A stretch of 64,000 nt of DNA from Desulfosarcina ovata subsp. ovata (GTDB taxonomy: Bacteria; Desulfobacterota; Desulfobacteria; Desulfobacterales; Desulfosarcinaceae): contig NZ_AP021879.1 of assembly GCF_009689005.1 (NCBI RefSeq), positions 6,883,501 through 6,947,500 of the forward strand, in the 5' to 3' direction. Of the stretch, positions 16,179 to 24,591 are shown piece by piece. The stretch's first letter is position 1. Every line of letters starts with the position of its first letter. Under the pieces are notes generated by a model, which had not been told where the DNA came from, ran no database searches, and saw only the letters and a list, made by a program, of their open reading frames with translations. The translations under genes and the position numbers were made by a program.

Positions 16179-18602
16179 TCAGGAGCCCTTTATCTGCTTC
16201 AACAGGGCCTCTGCCTCGGCACGTTCCGGATAGTTGCCCTCCGCCGACAATGCCTGTTCCAGTTTCTCACGGGCCTCATCCGGCCGGTTGCTGTCGATTA
16301 ATACTTGTGCTAGATGGAAGTTGATCGTGCCATTGTCCGGACTTTTTTCCAAGGCCTTTTCCAGTGCGGCGACGGCCAATTGGTCATAGCCCTGCTTATA
16401 ATGGATCCATCCAAGCGTGTCCAGTATGGTAGCCTCTTCGGGTCTGATTTTCTCGGCTTGTTGAGCCAGCTCAAGGGCTCGTTCCAGATCGGCGGGGATC
16501 GTTGACGCCGACAGGATAAAGGCCAGGTTGTTCGCGGCTGCCCAGCGCTGGGGATCGACCGATAGGGCCTTTTCATAGACGGCCTTGGCTTTTTCCTCCT
16601 TGTTTGTTTTTTGATAAAGTAGGGCCAGGGTCATGAATGCGGCGGTATTCTTGTCATTTTGAGTGATGGCGGTTTCGAGGTTGGCGATGGCTTGATCGGT
16701 TTTGCCCTGGGAAAGGTACAGGCGGGCCAGATTGTCATGGGGGACATTCCACTCGGGACTGCGCTGAATTGCCGCTTTAAGAGACGCTTCGGCGCTATCC
16801 GCATCCTTTTGGGCCAGGTAGACCTGGGCCATTAAGTTGTAGGTGAAGGCATTGTCCGGATAAGCGGCAATTTTCTCATCGCACATTTTTTTTGCGGTGT
16901 CGGTCTTGTCTTCCAGGATGTAGGCTTTCACCAGTGCCGCCAAAAGGGGCATCGAATCGGAGCTTTTGGCATAGCCTTTCTCAAGTATACCGACTGCGGA
17001 ATCTCGATCACCACGGACTTCAAAATAGTGGGATAGCTTCAGGTATCCGGCCGGAACATTGGGCGATGTCTCGATCATCCGTGTGTATTGCTCCCGAGCC
17101 CCTTCATAGGCACTTCGAGCCATTTTGAAATCACCCAGGTCACCCATCGCGCTGACATCCTTGGGAGCGATTTCCGTGATTTTGACCAGCTGTTCCTCGG
17201 CCGAAGTCGTGTCTTTATTGGCCATGTAGACCCGTGCAAGGAAACGGCGAATCTCCTTGGATGACGGATTCTGGCGAATTCCCTGGCTGAGAGTATCAAT
17301 GGCCAGTGGGATATTCTTGTTTATCAGGTGGGCCCGACCAAGCATTAAAAAGCCTTTGACGTTCTGCGGAGCTTCAGCGACGACGGTTCTAAAGGTGGTT
17401 ACCGCATCGGCACCACGCCCCGCCAACAGATATAATTGGCCTTTAATAAAATTGGCATCGATACTCTTGGCGTTCTCCTTGAGAACCTCGTCGACAAGTG
17501 CCTCGGCCTTGCCGCCCTCCCGCTGCATCAGAAGAATGCCGGCCATTTTTGTTTTGGCGGTCAGAATGCCGGGATTGGCCGGGTCACTGGACAGGGATAG
17601 GCTCTCGGTAAGGGTGGCGATGGCTTGCGGCAGATTCTTCTTGATAACAAACAGGTCGGCCAGCGCTTCTCGGAACCTAAAGCTTTTGGGTGTGTCCGCG
17701 ATACTCTTGCGCAGCATTTGCTCTGCCTGATCCACCTCCTTTTGTTTCAGCAGAAATTGGGTGGCGGCAATCACATTGGCTTCGCGATTCTTCTCGATCA
17801 TGGTAAGCGCATTCAGGGTAGCCAGGGCCTGGTCTTTTTTATCCGTCTTCCAATAAAAGGTGGCCAGGACCAATCGATGCGCGGCGGCTTCCGGTTCCAA
17901 TTGGATGTTTTCTTTCAACAGGGCCTCACACGCTTCCAACTTGCCCTTTTTCAGGTAGAAATCCGCCAATACCCGGCGCAACCCCATGGTTTTGGGGTTT
18001 TTCTGGATGCTCTCGCGCAGCATGGCTTCGGCCGCATCATATTTCTTATGGGCTTCATAGATGGTTGCCAGCATGAGGTACAGTTCTGCCGACGTCTCGC
18101 CGTTTTTGTACAGGTCTTCCAAAATGGTGCTGGCGTCGTCAATTTTTTTATTGATCAAGTAAAGCCTGGCCTGCACAAGACGCATATCCTTGTTTTGGGG
18201 TTCCTTGGCCAGCACCAGGGTAACTTTTTCCTCTGCCCGCTCAATGGCTTTGGCCGCAATGAAAATGCGTGCCAGTTCCACTTGGGCCTCAAGAAGGCCC
18301 GGATTAAGTTCCACCGCCTTGCTAAACAGTCCGTAAGCCTGTTTGAGCTCCTTCTCCTTGATCGCCACCTTGCCTAGCATGTAGTAAGCGTCGGCAAATT
18401 TGGGGTCGATCTGCAGGGCGTTTTTCAATTCCAGCTTCGCGCGTACATAATCGTCTTTCTCAAAAAGCGCCTTTCCTTTGTTGTAGAATTTTGCCGTTTT
18501 TTCTTCCTTGGAACTGCACGAGAGGCAAAGGCCGGCAACAGCGCACGCCACGATCATGAATACCAGGCTATTCCGTATGAATCGGTTGATCTCATTGTTC
18601 AT
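16179..18602 (-). CDS. prsT: PrsT-type TPR lipoprotein
   Basis: Starting at the ATG at 18602 (AAAGG six bases upstream) the protein has 807 residues, a lipobox ending LCLSC (Cys29) and about twenty TPR units covering the rest. The opening stretch after the lipobox (KFYNKGKALFEKDDYVRAKLELKNALQIDP in outline) is characteristic of the TPR protein PrsT of exosortase/PEP-CTERM systems. It is a periplasm-facing lipoprotein scaffold. The ATG overlaps the ancestral stop of the upstream sugar transferase (ATGA), showing that both were once coupled. Compare the TPR protein at 7670-10084, which has a different export signal. Confidence 0.85.
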   Translation of the reverse strand: MNNEINRFIRNSLVFMIVACAVAGLCLSCSSKEEKTAKFYNKGKALFEKDDYVRAKLELKNALQIDPKFADAYYMLGKVAIKEKELKQAYGLFSKAVELNPGLLEAQVELARIFIAAKAIERAEEKVTLVLAKEPQNKDMRLVQARLYLINKKIDDASTILEDLYKNGETSAELYLMLATIYEAHKKYDAAEAMLRESIQKNPKTMGLRRVLADFYLKKGKLEACEALLKENIQLEPEAAAHRLVLATFYWKTDKKDQALATLNALTMIEKNREANVIAATQFLLKQKEVDQAEQMLRKSIADTPKSFRFREALADLFVIKKNLPQAIATLTESLSLSSDPANPGILTAKTKMAGILLMQREGGKAEALVDEVLKENAKSIDANFIKGQLYLLAGRGADAVTTFRTVVAEAPQNVKGFLMLGRAHLINKNIPLAIDTLSQGIRQNPSSKEIRRFLARVYMANKDTTSAEEQLVKITEIAPKDVSAMGDLGDFKMARSAYEGAREQYTRMIETSPNVPAGYLKLSHYFEVRGDRDSAVGILEKGYAKSSDSMPLLAALVKAYILEDKTDTAKKMCDEKIAAYPDNAFTYNLMAQVYLAQKDADSAEASLKAAIQRSPEWNVPHDNLARLYLSQGKTDQAIANLETAITQNDKNTAAFMTLALLYQKTNKEEKAKAVYEKALSVDPQRWAAANNLAFILSASTIPADLERALELAQQAEKIRPEEATILDTLGWIHYKQGYDQLAVAALEKALEKSPDNGTINFHLAQVLIDSNRPDEAREKLEQALSAEGNYPERAEAEALLKQIKGS

Positions 18603-19707
18603 ATTGCACCTTTTCGCTGAAGGACGATGATGATGGTCTGCAGAATGATTTTCAAATCGTCGAAGAATCGCCAACTGTCCAGGTATTGGCAATCCAATTC
18701 GACAATTTTTTCAAAATCGGTGATCTTATTGCGCCCCGACACCTGCCACATGCCGGTGAGTCCGGGCTTGGCGGAAATGCGCCGGAGATGTTCAGTTTGA
18801 AGATGGCGCCGTTCATCTGATTATGCTTTAAAAGCTCGACCTTTTTGGCTTCGGCATCCGCGCACATGGTGCGGAATTTGATCAATTCGAATACCCGTCC
18901 ATGTTGGCCCATGCGTTTCTGTCGGAATAATACCGGCCCTTTTGAACCCAGCTTGATGGCAACGGCAATAAATGGATACATTAACAAGAAGAGAAGACAA
19001 CCGACCAGCCCGCCGGCGATGTCCAAAAGGCGTTTGTATAAAAGGCCCGCGGCATTGAAATTGTCCGTTTGCATGGTGAGAAAAGGGATACCCTGGCACA
19101 CCTCCATGGATAGTTGGCAACTATACTGATGCCACATGGCCGGCAGGATACGCACCGGTAAACCGATTTTGCGGCAATAGTTCAAGTGAGGCTTGAGCTC
19201 CAGAGTTCGGTCGCCAGGAATGGCAAATACGACTTCATCGATTGATTGCTGCCGTAAAATGGTAGGCAGTTCGTCGATGGTGTAGACAATATCAGAGGTG
19301 TTGTCCGGCTCAGCGCCAATGCTGACAAGGCCCACGATTTCGTGCCCCCAGCTGATTTGCGTTTCAAGAACCCGTTTGACCAATTCACCTCTTTCTTGAT
19401 CCCCGACGATCAGAATCCGTTGCACATTGAATCCCTTGGGAGAAAAATAATCGAGATAAAGTTGTCCGCTGATTCGAGCAGTCAGGAGCAAGAAAAAAGT
19501 GATCAGGGCGAAATAGCCAACAAAATCTCGCGAAAATTGTAGCCCGCTATAGAAATACAAGCCAGCGGCCAAAAAGGTAAAATCCAGCGCAACGGATTTC
19601 GTGATATTCCAGAGCAATGTCATGTAATTTGTCAACAATTTCAATCCGGCGAATATCAGAACGGATACTTCATTTCTGTTTGAAGGTTTTGTCATTTCAG
19701 AACTCAT
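18599..19707 (-). pseudogene. degenerate initiating sugar transferase (internal deletion plus frameshift)
   Basis: The open frame encodes the membrane and CoA-binding-like middle part and the first half of the bacterial sugar transferase domain (GPVLFRQKRMGQHGRVFELIKFRTM), reaching MNGAIFKL near base 18796. In related proteins the next ~50 residues carry the NDPR...GRFLRKTSLDELPQ...GDMSLVGPRP core. Here that block is missing, and the sequence resumes in another frame with a perfect C-terminal part (SAKPGLTGMWQVSGRNKI, then ELDCQYLDSW) that runs to a TGA overlapping the prsT start. The N-terminal helices also look shortened. The catalytic Asp-Glu and GPRP motifs are lost, so the product should be inactive. 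The intact paralogue at 20925-22385 probably replaces it. Confidence 0.85.
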
Positions 19708-19716
19708 CAAAACGGG

Positions 19717-19833
19717 ATGCCCCCCGCGTATATTAAATTCTGGCGTACCAAAAATAGGCATGAGATAGATATCATAATAGACGACGGAAAAGATCTAAAG
19801 TCTGTTGAGATTAAATATCAACTCACAGCCCTC
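19717..19833 (+). pseudogene. remnant of DUF4143-type ATPase C-terminus
   Basis: In the plus frame this short stretch reads YIKFWRTKNRHEIDIIIDDG followed by KDLKSVEIKYQ, which matches the C-terminal nuclease-like motif (FWR...EVDFII...VEVK) of AAA ATPases with a DUF4143 domain. Nothing upstream continues it, so it is a fragment. It abuts the truncated 5' end of the degenerate sugar transferase and probably marks an old insertion or rearrangement. Confidence 0.55.
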
Positions 19834-19895
19834 CGCCCCATGCCTCAGCCCCCCCTGCTTTTCCGCATTTCTTCCCTTCTAACCTTCCGCTCTTC

Positions 19896-20909
19896 TTACT
19901 TTTCCAACTGCACCGGCACGTTCCCGTTTTGCAACGACTGCTGACTGGCCTCCAGGATTTTGACGACCTCCAGCCCGCGTAAACCGTTGCAAATTGGCTG
20001 GGTATCGTTCTCGATGGCATCGAGAAAATGGTTCAGCTCCACATTGATGGGCTCCTTGCCTTCGATTTTGGGAATCACGATGTCCCCGTATTTGTACGAG
20101 TAGTGAAACTCGGCAAAGCTGTCGTAGTGCTTGGGGCCCTCGACCCCCTTGTCGTACAGTCGGATTTTTTCCGTGGGCTGCACGTCATCGTATACCATCA
20201 TCTTTTTGCTGCCCACAACGGTCATGCGCCGGACCTTATCAGGGTCCAGCCAACTGACGCTGAGAAAAGCCAGCAGGCTTCCCGGAAATTGCATGGTCAT
20301 CTGGGCCACATCCTCGATGGTGTCGTTGACGTGGGGGGTGCCCACGGCGGTGATCGTATGAGGCTGGCGGCCCAGCAGATAGGTGATGATGGAGATATCG
20401 TGGGGCGCCAGATCCCAGATCACATTGATGTCCGGCTGAAAAAGCCCCAGGTTGAGCCGCTGGGAACTGATGTAATAGATATCGCCCAGTTCTCCCGATT
20501 CGATGATGGCTTTCATTTTTTGCACCGCAGCGGTGAACAGAAAAGTGTGCCCGACCATCAGCTTGCTGCCGTTTTGGCCGGCCAGGTCGATCAGTTCCCG
20601 GGCCTGTTCCGAAGTTGATGTAATGGGTTTTTCAACAAATACATGCTTGTCGGCGGTCAGGGCCTGTTTGGCCAGCTTGTGGTGGGTATGCACAGGCGTG
20701 GCAATGGCTACGGCATCAATGGACGCGTCATCGATGATCTCCTCATGGTTCGTCGTCACCTCGATAGAAGGGTAGAGTGTTTTCATGTGATTCAATCGAT
20801 CCTGATCCAAATCCGCAACGCGGACCACATTGCTACGGCCGATTTGCATAAAATTCCTGATCAGGTTGGGGCCCCAGTATCCACATCCGATAATGCCTAC
20901 TCGAATCAT
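19896..20909 (-). CDS. Gfo/Idh/MocA-family oxidoreductase (WlbA/WbpB-like)
   Basis: The 337-residue protein has an N-terminal NAD-binding Rossmann motif GIIGCGYWGPN, the family EKP motif in HVFVEKPITS, and the C-terminal substrate domain with WDLAPHDISI. GGAG lies nine bases before the ATG. The combination with an N-acetyltransferase (22382) and a DegT aminotransferase (23347) fits the WlbA-WlbB-WlbC or WbpB-D-E set that turns UDP-GlcNAc-uronate into UDP-2,3-diacetamido-2,3-dideoxyglucuronate. In that scheme this enzyme oxidises C3. The UDP-GlcNAc 6-dehydrogenase is not in the window. Confidence 0.85.
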   Translation of the reverse strand: MIRVGIIGCGYWGPNLIRNFMQIGRSNVVRVADLDQDRLNHMKTLYPSIEVTTNHEEIIDDASIDAVAIATPVHTHHKLAKQALTADKHVFVEKPITSTSEQARELIDLAGQNGSKLMVGHTFLFTAAVQKMKAIIESGELGDIYYISSQRLNLGLFQPDINVIWDLAPHDISIITYLLGRQPHTITAVGTPHVNDTIEDVAQMTMQFPGSLLAFLSVSWLDPDKVRRMTVVGSKKMMVYDDVQPTEKIRLYDKGVEGPKHYDSFAEFHYSYKYGDIVIPKIEGKEPINVELNHFLDAIENDTQPICNGLRGLEVVKILEASQQSLQNGNVPVQLEK

Positions 20910-20924
20910 CGTCGTCTCCTGCTC

Positions 20925-22385
20925 TTAGTGGCCGCCCTTACCGAAAAAGATCACCGGAAAGGTTTGCAGAACAATTTTAAAGTCCAGCCAGAGGCTTGCG
21001 TTGCTGATATAGTACAGGTCCAGAATGACCATTTCTTCGAACGTAACCGCGCTGCGTCCCAACGCCTGCCACAATCCGGTGCAGCCCGGCAGCACGTTCA
21101 GTCGCTTTTTGTGCCAGTCTTCATAGCAGTCCCACTCATAGGGTAGGCAGGGTCGGGGACCGACCAGCCCCATGTCGCCGACGAGCACGTTGTAAAACTG
21201 GGGGAATTCATCCAGGCTGGTCTTGCGGATGAACTTGCCGAATTTGAATATCCGGGGATCGTCGGTGATCTTGAACACGTTGATATCCTTGCCGGTGGCA
21301 CATTCTAGATTACCCTTGATGAAGTTGGTCACATAATCCTTGTGGATGTTGCTGCTGTTGCCGACATGCATGGACCGGAACTTGTAAAAGTCGAACGGGC
21401 AACCGTTTTTGCCGATGCGCGTCTGCTTGAAAATAACAGGTCCTTTGGAGGAGAGCTTGATGCCTGCGGCGATGATGAGAAAAAGCGGCGACAGGACAGC
21501 CAGGGCAACGGTGGACAGCAGGATGTCGAAAGTTCGCTTGTCCTTCCAGGAATTGCCATCCAACGGCTTTTGGGGCAGGTCGATGACCGGGATGTTGGCA
21601 TAGAGTTCCACGTCCATTTTTTTGGCGATTACCGCCAGAAAGTCGGAATAGATCCGAACCGCCACAGCGGTTGCCAGGCAGGATTCCACGATATGAATCA
21701 GCCGATTGTAGGGCGCATGGTCGATGGCGATCAGGATCTCATCGACATCCAAGTTCCGGATGGCATCCCCGAGACCGTCCAGATGGCCTATGTTTTTGTA
21801 TCCATTAAAGATGTCGATCCCTTTGGCTTTGTAATCGTCCAGGAAGCCCACGATGATAAAATCGGAAAATTCGTCCGCCATCAGGGATTTGGCTGCAAAT
21901 ATGCCCGCCTGGTCTCCACCGACGATGAGCACCTTGCGTCGCTGGATTTTTTTTCGTGTCAGGTATCGATACAGCGACTTCCCCAGTATCGGCCGGTAAA
22001 GGACAAAAACGGGCAGGGCGATCAGATAGAAATCGATCAGCAGTTCGCGTCCATTATAAATCAGGTAGTAGAAGTTGGACAGGGCCATGAATACGATGAG
22101 GGCAATAGAACCGCCGATCAATGCGTTGAGCAATTTGGCCAATTGTTTGAGGTGGGTGATTACCACATTGCGTTTATACAGGCTGGTGTACCGAAAAGAG
22201 AAAACGAAAATAACGATAAAAACCGCATACAAAAACAGGTGAGACAAACAACTGTACGCGCTGTCAAAGGAAAAATCGATTTCAATGACGTTGATGCGGG
22301 TAATGGCGTAGAAATAGGCGATGGTCAACAGCGCAACATCGACGGCCAGAAATATGTATTTGAACGGCGGCTTTTTAAATTTCAT
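20925..22385 (-). CDS. undecaprenyl-phosphate sugar phosphotransferase (initiating transferase)
   Basis: The start is the ATG at 22385, overlapping the stop of the acetyltransferase gene (ATGA); the 60-residue extension in the raw frame is spurious. The 486-residue product has four to five N-terminal helices, a central Rossmann-like region (VLIVGGDQAGIFAAKSL) and a C-terminal bacterial sugar transferase domain after another helix: GPVIFKQTRIGKNG, YKFRSM, TSLDEFPQFYNVLVGDMGLVGPRP and PGCTGLWQALGRS. It transfers a sugar-1-phosphate to undecaprenyl phosphate and so starts repeat-unit assembly at the inner membrane. All catalytic motifs missing from the paralogue at 18599-19707 are present here. 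Confidence 0.9.
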   Translation of the reverse strand: MKFKKPPFKYIFLAVDVALLTIAYFYAITRINVIEIDFSFDSAYSCLSHLFLYAVFIVIFVFSFRYTSLYKRNVVITHLKQLAKLLNALIGGSIALIVFMALSNFYYLIYNGRELLIDFYLIALPVFVLYRPILGKSLYRYLTRKKIQRRKVLIVGGDQAGIFAAKSLMADEFSDFIIVGFLDDYKAKGIDIFNGYKNIGHLDGLGDAIRNLDVDEILIAIDHAPYNRLIHIVESCLATAVAVRIYSDFLAVIAKKMDVELYANIPVIDLPQKPLDGNSWKDKRTFDILLSTVALAVLSPLFLIIAAGIKLSSKGPVIFKQTRIGKNGCPFDFYKFRSMHVGNSSNIHKDYVTNFIKGNLECATGKDINVFKITDDPRIFKFGKFIRKTSLDEFPQFYNVLVGDMGLVGPRPCLPYEWDCYEDWHKKRLNVLPGCTGLWQALGRSAVTFEEMVILDLYYISNASLWLDFKIVLQTFPVIFFGKGGH

Positions 22386-22861
22386 GTTCTTTTTCTGAGT
22401 ACTTTGGCCGGATTGCCGACAACGACGGTATTGGGGGGAACGTCCCGGGTCACCACGGCGCCGGCTCCGACAAGGGCGTTTTCGCCAATGGTGATCCCGC
22501 ACAAGATGGTGGCGTTGGAGCCGATGGAGGCCCGTTTGCAGATCCGGGTGGGGATGCACTCCCATTCGTCTTCGGTTTTGGGTGCCCCCTCAGGGTTGGC
22601 CGCCCAGGGATCGCGGTCGTTGATGAACATTACACCGTGGGCCACCATGACTTCATCCTCGATGGTCACGCCTTCACAGATGAAGGTATGGCTTTGAATC
22701 TTGCAGCGTTTGCCCACCGTCACGTTTTTCTGTATTTCAACGAATGCGCCGATGCGGGTGTCGTCTCCGATCTCGCAGCCATACAGGTTCACGAAGTTGT
22801 AAATTTTGACGTTCTGTCCCAGTTTTACGTCCGGGGCGATTACGTTGATGCCGTCGGTCAT
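22382..22861 (-). CDS. left-handed beta-helix N-acetyltransferase (WlbB/WbpD-like)
   Basis: The 159-residue protein shows hexapeptide repeats throughout (GQNVKIYNFVNLYG, IGAFVEIQKNVTVG, IGSNATILCGITIGENALVGAGAVV) and ends in VVVGNPAKVLRKR, as usual for sugar O/N-acetyltransferases. The HGVMFINDRDPWA segment matches WlbB/WbpD, which acetylates the 3-amino group of UDP-2-acetamido-3-amino-uronate. It is coupled to the sugar transferase gene by an ATGA overlap and sits in the same strand run as the oxidoreductase and aminotransferase. Confidence 0.85.
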   Translation of the reverse strand: MTDGINVIAPDVKLGQNVKIYNFVNLYGCEIGDDTRIGAFVEIQKNVTVGKRCKIQSHTFICEGVTIEDEVMVAHGVMFINDRDPWAANPEGAPKTEDEWECIPTRICKRASIGSNATILCGITIGENALVGAGAVVTRDVPPNTVVVGNPAKVLRKRT

Positions 22862-22923
22862 GAAATATTCCTTAGTGTGTGGAAGTGCATTAAGATAATC
22901 AGAGACAAAGAAAAACAGAAACC

Positions 22924-22983
22924 AAGAAGATCAGAAGAGCAGAAGATCAGAAGATCAGAAGCTCGAAGTCTCAAAAGATCAGA
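22924..22983. repeat. degenerate purine-rich short tandem repeat
   Basis: The plus strand holds several imperfect copies of an 8-9 base unit (AGAAGATC / AGATCAGA) in a purine-only stretch just upstream of the acetyltransferase gene. It lies next to two gene remnants and is probably a replication-slippage tract. Confidence 0.6.
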
Positions 22984-23083
22984 AACAAAATTTGGAAGCA
23001 TTTTTTCTGACTGAATTCAGCATGTCGATGATCTGTTCGTATTCGTCTTCAAGTTCATTGTGCGGTATTTCAACGGCAGTTAT
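22979..23083 (-). pseudogene. possible C-terminal remnant of a four-helix-bundle protein
   Basis: Without any start codon, the minus strand reads an uninterrupted tail containing ELEDEYEQIIDMLNSVRKNA and ending SKFCF-stop. This resembles the last helix of the small S23-type four-helix-bundle proteins. The match is short, so the assignment is tentative. The frame is closed upstream by a stop at 23084. Confidence 0.35.
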
Positions 23084-23331
23084 TCAACCTGACCAAAAAC
23101 AATCAGCGTAGCATTTTAAACACCCTGCGCAAACTGGCGGCAATGACATGGCAACAGGTATACTCGGATAATGGTTTAAAATGGGAGCTTATTCTGTCCC
23201 AAAGGGGGCCGGGCGATAATAAGCTTTACAGTTTTCGAATCAGCAGGGGATTTCAGGCTGTAGCATATCGTGACGGCCAATGGCTGCGCTTGTTGTCTTT
23301 ACACCCCGATCATGATTCTGCATATCAATAA
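23032..23331 (+). pseudogene. RelE-like small protein, start lost
   Basis: An open frame without a usable start codon runs from 23032 to the stop at 23331. It reads FNLTKNNQRSILNTLRKLAA, then MTWQQVYSDNGLKWE, and ends YSFRISRGFQAVAYRDGQWL...LSLHPDHDSAY, which has the strand-strand look of RelE/ParE-type toxins. Only the last 62 residues follow an ATG (23143). No antitoxin partner is adjacent, so this is probably a decayed toxin gene. The family call is by eye only. Confidence 0.4.
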
Positions 23332-23346
23332 CCCAATTCCTCCGCC

Positions 23347-24456
23347 CTAAGCCTTTTTAAAAAAATCTCCGATTTTTTCTCCCACATACCGAATCTGCCC
23401 CTCCCGCAACTCCGGATACATGGGCAAGGACAAGATCCGCTTGGCCGCTATCTCCGCCACTGGAAAGCCGCCTGCCTTGTATCCAAGGCTTTTGTAGGCC
23501 TCCTGCAAATGAAGCGGAATTGGGTAATGAAGCCCCGTTTGGATGCCGTTTTCCCGCAGGTAGGCCTGAAGTTCATCCCGGCTGTCCGTCTGGATAACGT
23601 AGAGGTGGTAGACGCTTTCGGCGCCGTCGATCACCATCGGGGTTTCGATTCCCTCAATGTCTGCGAGCAGTTCCGCGTAGAGCGCAGCATTTTCCTGCCG
23701 CTGCCGGGTCCATGTCTCGATATACTTCATCTTGACACCCAGTACCGCTCCTTGAAAACCGTCCATTCGCGAATTCCAGCCGACGATGTTATGAAAATAC
23801 TTCTTTGCCTGCCCGTGGTCCCGGAAAGTCGCCATGGTTTCTGCGAGCTGCTCGTCGCTGGTCACAACGGCCCCGGCCTCGCCGTATGCGCCGAGGTTCT
23901 TTCCCGGGTAAAAGCTGAAGCAACCGGCATTGCCGATGGAACCGGCCCGCCGCCCTTTGTAGGTAGCCCCGTGTGCCTGGCAGGCATCTTCCACGACCGC
24001 AAGATTATGTTTGGCCGCGATGTCCATCAGTGGATCCATGTCAGCCATCTGCCCGTAGAGATGCACAGGAATGATCGCTTTGGTTTTAGGTGTGATTGCC
24101 GCCTCCACCAGTGCCGGGTTCATATTGCACGTCGATTCGACAACATCGACAAACACCGGAGTGGCGCCACAAAAGCTGATCGCCTCGGAGGTTGCGATGA
24201 AGGTGCTCGGTGTGGTGATTACCTCGTCCCCCGGACCTACCCCCAGGCCGATCAGAGCCAGCCACAGAGCCTCGGTGCCGCTGCCGCAGCCGATGGCGGA
24301 TTCACATCCGCAAAAAGGTGCGAACTGTGATTCGAATTTTTTTGTCATCGGCCCGCCGGCAAAAGCGCAGGTGTTGATTACCTCCTGCAGGACTGCATCG
24401 ATTTCATCCTTGATGGCACCGTATTGCTGTTTCAGATCGAGAAAAGGAACATTCAT
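23347..24456 (-). CDS. DegT/DnrJ/EryC1 aminotransferase (WlbC/WbpE-like)
   Basis: The 369-residue PLP enzyme has the family hallmarks: GCGSGTEALWLAL near residue 57, VEDACQAHGA (PLP-stacking aspartate), and SFYPGKNLGAYGEAGAVVT with the Schiff-base lysine. It begins MNVPFLDLKQQYGAIKDEID, typical of the UDP-3-keto-uronate aminotransferases WlbC/WbpE. It would aminate C3 after the oxidoreductase at 19896 and before the acetyltransferase at 22382. Length is normal. Confidence 0.9.
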   Translation of the reverse strand: MNVPFLDLKQQYGAIKDEIDAVLQEVINTCAFAGGPMTKKFESQFAPFCGCESAIGCGSGTEALWLALIGLGVGPGDEVITTPSTFIATSEAISFCGATPVFVDVVESTCNMNPALVEAAITPKTKAIIPVHLYGQMADMDPLMDIAAKHNLAVVEDACQAHGATYKGRRAGSIGNAGCFSFYPGKNLGAYGEAGAVVTSDEQLAETMATFRDHGQAKKYFHNIVGWNSRMDGFQGAVLGVKMKYIETWTRQRQENAALYAELLADIEGIETPMVIDGAESVYHLYVIQTDSRDELQAYLRENGIQTGLHYPIPLHLQEAYKSLGYKAGGFPVAEIAAKRILSLPMYPELREGQIRYVGEKIGDFFKKA

Positions 24457-24591
24457 TTTGTTAATCCCATCATTTTAGTTGTTAAGGCGGTTCGTCTGCC
24501 ATGCCGTGTTTAAAACACGGGGCCGTGAGGATCGCTGCTATTTGTTTTCTGGAATTCTTATTGGAGTACGATAGAAATAGGCCGGAAGAAA

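Noticed and set aside
20028-20618. Plus-strand frame of 196 codons opposite the oxidoreductase
   Set aside because: It is an antisense shadow of a clearly coding gene with Rossmann and EKP motifs.
24504-24520. Palindrome CCGTGTTTAAAACACGG between two sugar genes
   Set aside because: It is short, with almost no loop and no T-run, and no regulator is known to fit it, so no function is claimed.
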